Below are positions 58,573 to 64,000 of a stretch of DNA of 64,000 nt, in pieces. A program made the position numbers and the translations under genes. Source of the stretch: Nitrospira sp. (GTDB taxonomy: Bacteria; Nitrospirota; Nitrospiria; Nitrospirales; Nitrospiraceae); the NCBI GenBank assembly GCA_030123565.1, contig CP126122.1, forward strand, positions 3,610,800-3,674,799, written 5' to 3'. Numbering within the stretch: position 1 is the stretch's first letter; the number at the start of each line of letters is the position of its first letter. The notes under the pieces were generated by a model. It searched no databases. It was not told where the DNA came from and saw only the letters and a program-made list of their open reading frames with translations.

Positions 58573-60069
58573 TCACACCTGACGATCTTCCTGCGCCACC
58601 CACCCATACAGCCGGTGGCTCGGCTCCGGGCCTTCCTCCCGATAACTCATCCGGATGCGGCCCAGGTAGTCGGACGGCACGGCGTTGCGCGTCGCGCCCA
58701 CATCGACGCCGAAGAGCTTCGCCGCGTTCAACCCGAAGACCTTCTCCTTCACCTCGCGCGTCAACGGCTGGTAACGATGGCGCTCGATGAGTTCTGCCGG
58801 GATGGTAAATCGGCGGAAGGCCTCGATCTGCCACTGCGGCGTGCCGGACCAAATCGAATCGGTCCCCCACAACACATGGTCCACTCCGAAGGCCTCGATG
58901 ATCTGCCCGAGCAGGTGGGCGCAGACCGCCGGATGTGTCGTCACGAGCTGACCGAACGTGGAACCCAACTCCATATAGATGTTCTGAATGGAAGGCTCAG
59001 CCTGTTTCATCCGGCAAAACTCCGTCGTCCAAGGGATGGCTCCGGTCTTGGCAAAGGTCTCATCGATCGAGGCCGAGGTCAGCAGGCCGGAGTGGTAGAC
59101 CAAAAATTGCAGATCGGGAAAGTCCTTGGCGGCCTTGATGAGATCGCGAGGATGGTTGTACTCGGGGACCGGGCCGAGCGGAAGGCCCTTATGCACACAG
59201 ACGCGAGGAATCTTCAACTTCCGCGCCTGCTCCAGCATGGGATAGGCGATCTTCTCGTCATCCATCCACCAGCCGTGGTCGAACCCGACCGGACAGGAGC
59301 CCGTATAACACTTCCAGGCATCCACCTTGAGCGTTTCAGCCTGCATGGCCATGAACTCCAAATCCTTGAGCCCCAGTTGCGGCGTCGCCAAGCCGTGCGC
59401 CAGCATCCGCTGCGAGCCGGCCAGGCGGTTGACTTCATCACGGATGTGGGCCATTTCCTTCGGGGGCACGACGGCCTCCTGAGGATAGGGCCCCGGCGGG
59501 GTGCTGATCAATCCAATGGAGGTCTCGCTGTCCAGGAACACTTCCTTGATGAAGTTGCGCCAGGACAGATCGTCGATCGTACCGCGGTCGGCGGAGAGCT
59601 TGGGATTCAGCCCCGCCTCCCGTATCCGCCGGCGCAGCGACAACAGGGCCTGTTTCGTGACCGCCCCTTTGCGCCGCTCCTCGGCACCGGCCGCATCATA
59701 GTGGGTCCCGACATAATGCGTTTGCACATCGAAGATGAACGAAGGCTCGCCGGTGCGCTCCGTAAACGCAGCCGCTTCAACCGTCTCGACCTCCAGCACG
59801 TCGAAAAATTTGCCGAACACGCTGTTCATGGCCAGGAACGCCGCGGCCATCCCGCCGGTCGTGCGAAGAAAATCGCGCCGCGTCATTCCCAAGGAAGCGG
59901 CAGCCCGATCGGCGGCTTCGCGGACCAGATGATCGACCAGGGCCTGGTCTTCTGTCTGAGGATGCGGGGGGAACTCTTCGTTCGACACGACTTGAGTGGG
60001 AATGGGTGACGCGGACAATACCCCTCGCTTCAGGCCCTTGCCGCTCTCCATGCGCATTGATCGACCCAT
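58573..60069 (-). CDS. Tat-exported amidohydrolase-2 family protein
   Basis: 498 aa from ATG 60069 with CAGGAG 11 bases upstream; another ATG at 60117 is in frame. MTRRDFLRTTGGMAAAFLA is a twin-arginine motif but lies about 60 residues in, so the N-terminus is unusually long. The TIM-barrel core has FIFDVQTHYVG (D-x-x-TH metal block), CVHKGLPL, LQFLVYHSGLL, and HVLWGTDSIWSGTPQWQIEA (catalytic Asp), as in amidohydrolase-2 (ACMSD/uronate-type) enzymes. Substrate unknown. A Tat substrate suggests it folds with its metal before export. Confidence 0.88.
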   Translation of the reverse strand: MGRSMRMESGKGLKRGVLSASPIPTQVVSNEEFPPHPQTEDQALVDHLVREAADRAAASLGMTRRDFLRTTGGMAAAFLAMNSVFGKFFDVLEVETVEAAAFTERTGEPSFIFDVQTHYVGTHYDAAGAEERRKGAVTKQALLSLRRRIREAGLNPKLSADRGTIDDLSWRNFIKEVFLDSETSIGLISTPPGPYPQEAVVPPKEMAHIRDEVNRLAGSQRMLAHGLATPQLGLKDLEFMAMQAETLKVDAWKCYTGSCPVGFDHGWWMDDEKIAYPMLEQARKLKIPRVCVHKGLPLGPVPEYNHPRDLIKAAKDFPDLQFLVYHSGLLTSASIDETFAKTGAIPWTTEFCRMKQAEPSIQNIYMELGSTFGQLVTTHPAVCAHLLGQIIEAFGVDHVLWGTDSIWSGTPQWQIEAFRRFTIPAELIERHRYQPLTREVKEKVFGLNAAKLFGVDVGATRNAVPSDYLGRIRMSYREEGPEPSHRLYGWVAQEDRQV

Positions 60070-60327
60070 CGATTCGTCGGCTCCTGATGATGGGCACGAT
60101 TCTGTGGAATGTCCCAAGCCCTGTCAAGTCACGCCTGTATCCGGTTGACCGTTGCGCCTCCTTCTGCCTGGCGCGGTTCCACCTGCTCCGCTCAAGATCG
60201 GCCTTGTTTCAGCCGATAGAGATCAACCGAACGCCCCTACTCTTTTTCAGGTCGGCACAGTCCCGGCAGCCATGGAGCCGATCCAACAGGCCGCCTCGGA
60301 CCTATCAAACGGCAATGAGAGGGTCCC

Positions 60328-60663
60328 ATGCGACGAGTGGTACTTGAAGAACTCACGCCCGGCATGGTCCTCGCCAAACCTGTCACCAACGCAGCCGGAC
60401 TTGTGGTCCTTGCCGCCGGCGCCGAACTGGATGAGGCGACCCTCTCGCGATTGCAGCGCTTGGGGACGGCCTTCGTCTTCGTCGAGGGAGAGGCGGGCGA
60501 AGCGAGCGGCAAGACCCTCGCCGAACTGGAAGCAGAACTCGATCACCGTTTTCGCCTGGTGAACAACGATCCGCGTCAACTCACCATCTTGGAAGCGATC
60601 CGTCTCCACCTTCGGAACAGCCAAGGGGTCGGCGATCGGCCGGCCGAGACGCCGTCATCATGA
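60328..60663 (+). CDS. small protein preceding the HDOD gene
   Basis: 111 aa. MRRVVLEELTPGMVLAKPVTNAAGLVVLAAGAELDEATLSRLQRLG resembles the short beta domain often found ahead of HD-GYP domains. The remainder is helical (LAELEAELDHRFRLVNNDPRQ). Its last codons overlap the start of the HDOD gene (ATGA), so the two are translated together. Regulatory, no enzyme motif. Confidence 0.8.
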   Translation: MRRVVLEELTPGMVLAKPVTNAAGLVVLAAGAELDEATLSRLQRLGTAFVFVEGEAGEASGKTLAELEAELDHRFRLVNNDPRQLTILEAIRLHLRNSQGVGDRPAETPSS

Positions 60664-61496
60664 GTCCTCTCGCCAAGGTCGATCTCCAGCGACGGATCGA
60701 ACAGGTCGGCGAATTGCCGACCCTGCCCCACGTCGTCCAGAAACTCGCCTCGATGATCGGCCGCCCCAACGTGTCGGCGGAAGACATCGGAGCCCTGATC
60801 GAAAAGGATCAAGTACTGTCCGCTAAGGTCTTGCGGCTGGCCAACTCCCCGTTCTATGGATTCCCTTCGCGCATCGGGTCGGTCGCCCACGCCGTGGTCG
60901 TGTTGGGATTGAACGTGGTGAAGGGCCTGACGCTCTGCGCGACCGCCTTCGACATGATGAAGGCCGCCGGCATGGGCCAGCTCTGGCGCCATTCACTGGG
61001 CGTCGCCATCACCGCGCATATCCTGGGGACAAAGGTCGCGATGAAAAACCCGGAGGAGGTCTTTGTCGCAGGCCTGATGCACGACATCGGCAAGGTGGTC
61101 CTGTACGTCAAATGGCCCGATGTCGGCAGCCGGATCATGGCGGCCGCTCACCAGACCTCCCGCTATCTGATGGAAACGGAGCAAGCACTCTTCGAGGTGA
61201 CGCATGCGGATGTCGGCGGATGGCTGGCCGCAGCCTGGCATCTTCCGACCGGCTTGCGTGAACCGATTCTCTATCACCACCGGCCTACCGCAGCCCAGGA
61301 AGCGCCGCTCCAAACCGCGATCGTGCATGTCGCCGACGTGCTGGTGAAGGGTCTCGCCTGCGGCAATCCCGGCGACGACCTCGTGCCTCCGCTGTCCCGC
61401 GAGGCCTGGGACCTGGTCGGCTTGGATTGGCCGAGCCTCGCCCATTGCATCGCCAAGGCGACGGAAGAATTCCAGACCATCGACGACTACTTATGA
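60660..61496 (+). CDS. HDOD-domain signalling protein
   Basis: 278 aa. HDOD core: VGELPTLPHVVQKLASMIGRPNVSAEDIGALIEKDQVLSAKVLRLANSPFYG (pieces), then FVAGLMHDIGKVVLY with an intact HD pair and ILYHHRPTAA. HDOD proteins usually relay chemosensory or c-di-GMP signals and often do not hydrolyse. It overlaps both neighbours by four bases, being second of a three-gene operon ending in a GGDEF protein. Confidence 0.93.
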   Translation: MSPLAKVDLQRRIEQVGELPTLPHVVQKLASMIGRPNVSAEDIGALIEKDQVLSAKVLRLANSPFYGFPSRIGSVAHAVVVLGLNVVKGLTLCATAFDMMKAAGMGQLWRHSLGVAITAHILGTKVAMKNPEEVFVAGLMHDIGKVVLYVKWPDVGSRIMAAAHQTSRYLMETEQALFEVTHADVGGWLAAAWHLPTGLREPILYHHRPTAAQEAPLQTAIVHVADVLVKGLACGNPGDDLVPPLSREAWDLVGLDWPSLAHCIAKATEEFQTIDDYL

Positions 61497-62494
61497 ACAG
61501 GCTTCCTTCCAACCGCCGCATCCTGCTCCTGCACAGCGATCCGACTGAAATCGAGCGGCTGACGGCAGGGCTCAGCCGTTCGGGGTTCAGCGTGGCGGCC
61601 GCCAATGCCGACAACGTGGCGATCCATGAGCTGGTCCATGATCCGCCCTGTTTGGTAGTGGCTGCAGAAGGCGCGAACGGACGTTCCGCGGGCAGCTTGG
61701 CCTGCGACCTACGTGCCGATCCCTTCTTGGGTCGGCTGCCGCTGATCATCCTGGTGCGGGATATTCGGATCAACGACTTGGACTGGGCGACGCTCGGCGT
61801 CGACGACTACATCGCCGTCCCCTACCGCCTCGAAGAAGTCACGCAGCGGGTGCGTCTCTGCCTCAGCCGTCTGACCCGCTCGCTGGACGCCAATCCGCTC
61901 ACCAGGCTGCCGGGCAACAGCACGATTCTCCATGAAACGACGGCGCGCATCGACAGCCGGGCGCCCTTCGCCCTGGCTTACCTGGACATCGACAACTTCA
62001 AATCCTTCAACGACCGCTACGGCTATGCCCGCGGCGACGAGGTACTGGTCGTCACCTGCCGGATCCTCACGACCGTCGTCAGTGAATTGGCCGGCACGGA
62101 CGGGTTCGTCGGCCATGTGGGCGGAGACGATTTTGTATTTATGAGCGCGCCCTCGACCATCGATGCGATTTGCCGGACCCTCATCAAACGCTTCGATCTG
62201 GTGATCCCGGATTTCTACGATCCGGACGATCGGCAGAAGGGCTGCATCGATTCCGTCGATCGCCGCGGCAATCGCGAGCGGTTCCCCATCATGAGCCTCT
62301 CCATCGCCGTCGTCACCAACGAAGGGCGCACGATCTCTCACCCCGGCGATGTCAGCAAGATCGCCTCGGAGCTGAAGAAGGTCGCCAAGGGCCTGCAGGG
62401 CAGCGTCTTTGTGAAGGATCAACGGCGGGCGGACGGGACCGGTCCGACCACCCACACCGGCCTGGCGGGAGGAGAGTCCCTTGCTCCTCGCTGA
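61493..62494 (+). CDS. GGDEF protein (diguanylate cyclase-like) with degenerate receiver
   Basis: 333 aa. An N-terminal receiver-like domain (RRILLLHSDPTEIERLTAGLSRSGFSVAAANADNVAIHEL) lacks the phosphoacceptor Asp at its usual strand (CLVVAAEGANG). The GGDEF domain follows: LAYLDIDNFKSFNDRYGYARGDEVL and HVGGDDFVFM, a GGDDF variant that keeps the catalytic Gly-Gly-Asp and acidic position. The RxxD inhibitory site is absent (AGTD). It may make c-di-GMP or only bind GTP. Its ATG overlaps the HDOD stop. Confidence 0.9.
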   Translation: MNRLPSNRRILLLHSDPTEIERLTAGLSRSGFSVAAANADNVAIHELVHDPPCLVVAAEGANGRSAGSLACDLRADPFLGRLPLIILVRDIRINDLDWATLGVDDYIAVPYRLEEVTQRVRLCLSRLTRSLDANPLTRLPGNSTILHETTARIDSRAPFALAYLDIDNFKSFNDRYGYARGDEVLVVTCRILTTVVSELAGTDGFVGHVGGDDFVFMSAPSTIDAICRTLIKRFDLVIPDFYDPDDRQKGCIDSVDRRGNRERFPIMSLSIAVVTNEGRTISHPGDVSKIASELKKVAKGLQGSVFVKDQRRADGTGPTTHTGLAGGESLAPR

Positions 62495-62827
62495 AGCGTG
62501 ATGGTCCACCTGACCGTCACCCATCGGTGAAGCTTCCTCCGCACCGGCATACCGAACCTCAGACCTATTCCCTCCCGAAAGCATCCGACACCTCATCACC
62601 AGTTCCGCACCCATCGAGATTCCGCTGAAAGGTCCTCACGGGCGGAGTGCGTTCTCGCTCCCGGTAGGATGCCGCAGTTCGGCAGGGATCACCGCCGACC
62701 TGCACAGGGGACGAGGGGAACCGTGCCACCTGCCGCCGATCGGACGGTTCGACAAGCATAGGCGCGGGTTTGTGTGGAAACCCCTATGGCAGAAATGATA
62801 CGTTCCCGTCGTCGATGGGGTGCCTCA
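62495..62827. other. gene-free stretch
   Basis: 333 bases between the GGDEF gene and a lipoprotein gene. No promoter pair of quality, T-run hairpin, tRNA or credible small gene is visible. The short upstream frame into the DUF4136 gene (from 62774) has no ribosome-binding site. Confidence 0.5.
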
Positions 62828-63397
62828 ATGGACTACCGACGATTGAAATGGCTGTTGGTTGTCGTAGCGCTCGGTTTGCCTGCCTGTACGACGTTCGATG
62901 TGAAAACCGACCATGATCCCACCGCGGATTTCGACAGATTCAAGACCTTCGCCTTCGTCGGACTGGTCGCGGCCGAAAAAGGCGGACTCTACGACAATTC
63001 GTTGATGCACAAACGGGTGGAGGCAGCCGTGGTGCGTGAACTCACGAACAAGGGACTGCGGCAAGTCGAGGTGCATCAGCATCCGGATCTGTCGGTCCAC
63101 TATTGGATCGGCGTGAAGGAAACACAGCGCATCGAGGGTGGCGGAACGGCCGTCGGCGCCCATGGTTGGCGAGGCGGATACGGGTGGGGGGCGGGATACG
63201 GGGGCGGGGTCACAACGTACGAATATCGGAAAGGCACCTTGATTCTGGATCTGGTGGAACCGGCCAAGAAAGAGCTGATGTGGCGCGCGACGATCGTCGG
63301 TGCGCTGGAAGATACGGTCGGCAAAAATATCGAGATCGGGAACAAAGCCATCACGAAGGCATTCCAAGACTATCCGCCCAAGAAACAGGGGCGGTGA
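62828..63397 (+). CDS. DUF4136 family lipoprotein
   Basis: 189 aa from ATG 62828 (MDYRRLKWLLVVVALGLPAC; lipobox GLPAC). The mature domain VKTDHDPTADFDRFKTFAFVG...NSLMHKRVEAAVVRELTNKGLRQVEVHQHPDLSVHYWIGVKE and LILDLVEPAKKELMWRATIVGALEDT is the DUF4136 pattern. A Gly/Trp/Tyr-rich loop (GWRGGYGWGAGYGGG) interrupts it. An in-frame ATG at 62774 would bury the signal peptide. Anchored to the periplasmic face; function unknown. Confidence 0.9.
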   Translation: MDYRRLKWLLVVVALGLPACTTFDVKTDHDPTADFDRFKTFAFVGLVAAEKGGLYDNSLMHKRVEAAVVRELTNKGLRQVEVHQHPDLSVHYWIGVKETQRIEGGGTAVGAHGWRGGYGWGAGYGGGVTTYEYRKGTLILDLVEPAKKELMWRATIVGALEDTVGKNIEIGNKAITKAFQDYPPKKQGR

Positions 63398-63474
63398 AGT
63401 TCGAACAGGGCCGGCTCCCCGGCCGGGAGCTGTTCCGAAGACTTCGATCACACCTTTAACCAAGGAGATGCTCG

Positions 63475-63990
63475 ATGAAGGTTTTGATGACTTTGATGAC
63501 CGGAATGGTTCTGATGGCCGCCCCTGCCATGGCGCAGAGCACAGAGCCGGGCACCGGTCTCGGAGCGGCGGGCGGAGGCGGCACCGACTCAAACATGGAA
63601 ATTTTTATTCAAAAGGTGAAGGCCGACAAGAAACTGCTGGTCGCGAGCAACATGGATTTGAGCGACGCGGAAGCCAAGAAATTCTGGCCGCTCTACGAGA
63701 CCTATCAAAAGGAATTGGAGCAGCTCAATCAACGGCTCGACAGGACGATCAAGGGCTACGCCGATGAGTTCAACGCGGGCAAGGGAACGATTTCCAACGA
63801 CACGGCCAAGAAATTGTTGAACGAGGCGTTATCGCTCGAAGAGGCGGAGCTGAAGCTCAAGCGAACCTATGCGGGCAAGATCGGGAAGGTGCTGCCGGCG
63901 ACCAAGACCGCCCGCTACATACAGATCGAGAATAAAATTCGGGCCGTCCTCAAAGCGGAGCTGGCTCAGCAGATTCCCTTGGTCTATTGA
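63475..63990 (+). CDS. exported helical protein (Spy/CpxP-like appearance)
   Basis: 171 aa. Signal peptide (MKVLMTLMTGMVLMAAPAMAQS), a Gly-rich linker, then three long helices: AEAKKFWPLYETYQKELEQLNQRLDRTIKGYADEF, DTAKKLLNEALSLEEAELKLKRTYAGKI and ARYIQIENKIRAVLKAELAQQIPLVY. The hinge and helix order resemble the periplasmic chaperone Spy/CpxP, but the LTxxQ motif is not seen, so this is only a structural impression. ATG 63475 follows AAGGAGATGCTCG. Confidence 0.8.
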   Translation: MKVLMTLMTGMVLMAAPAMAQSTEPGTGLGAAGGGGTDSNMEIFIQKVKADKKLLVASNMDLSDAEAKKFWPLYETYQKELEQLNQRLDRTIKGYADEFNAGKGTISNDTAKKLLNEALSLEEAELKLKRTYAGKIGKVLPATKTARYIQIENKIRAVLKAELAQQIPLVY

Positions 63991-64000
63991 GGTGGATGGC

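Noticed and set aside
62495-62827. Cyclic-di-GMP riboswitch in the gap after the GGDEF gene
   Set aside because: GC-rich segments suggest a fold, but the conserved riboswitch core bases are not present.
1-64000. CRISPR array, rRNA, tRNA or prophage genes
   Set aside because: No regularly spaced direct repeats, no tRNA cloverleaf and no phage structural or integrase genes other than the single IS3 element were seen.

Overview
The window is a high-GC (roughly 60% by eye), gene-dense stretch of a free-living Gram-negative bacterial chromosome. Signal peptides, lipoproteins, an MlaA homologue and several probable outer-membrane proteins show a diderm envelope. The mix of periplasmic cupredoxin, DsrE/TusA sulfur-relay genes, Rieske proteins, many HEAT-repeat proteins and the style of the intergenic repeats suggests a Nitrospira-like organism. 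That is inference: no rRNA, tRNA or nitrite oxidoreductase gene is present to prove it.

Layout. 1-3.0 kb (mostly minus): nusA (cut by the window edge), rimP, then a four-gene unit (DUF192, Rieske, chagasin-like, class IV aminotransferase) closed by a terminator. 3.2-8.6 kb: ferredoxin, secreted cupredoxin, membrane spermidine-synthase-like protein, CBS protein and UDP-glucose dehydrogenase. 8.6-15.3 kb: a seven-gene minus-strand unit with a secreted phosphodiesterase-like protein, a small secreted protein and five consecutive HEAT-repeat proteins. 15.5-18.7 kb (plus): two LPP20/FlgT-like secreted proteins and a hydrolase-fold protein without its nucleophile. 18.7-23.7 kb: an accessory region with an orphan antitoxin-like gene, a complete IS3-family element, an AT-rich ATPase + DUF4276 (TOPRIM-like) gene pair that looks like an undescribed defence module, a zincin-type peptidase and a Phd-PIN toxin-antitoxin pair.

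23.7-34.8 kb returns to core genes: polA (proofreading residues lost), DsrE-like genes, a formiminotransferase-cyclodeaminase fusion with rpsU and nth, a TusA-DsrE unit opposite a Rieske oxygenase with well-formed promoters for both, and a KefB-type antiporter. 34.9-47.1 kb carries sugar-nucleotide and polysaccharide enzymes, a large metallo-beta-lactamase-fold protein, two secreted SUMF1-domain proteins without the formylglycine-generating cysteines, a HemD-like protein, and YceI and TonB-type envelope proteins. 47.2-49.5 kb is the threonine-to-glycine pathway (tdh-kbl). 49.5-58.5 kb (minus) is envelope biogenesis and secreted proteins, with an M48 peptidase and a metallophosphoesterase. 58.6-64 kb holds a Tat-exported amidohydrolase, a three-gene HDOD/GGDEF signalling operon and two exported proteins.

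Start codons were moved from the longest reading frame wherever a signal peptide, ribosome-binding site or family N-terminus argued for it; such cases are stated. All family assignments come from reading motifs, not from searches.
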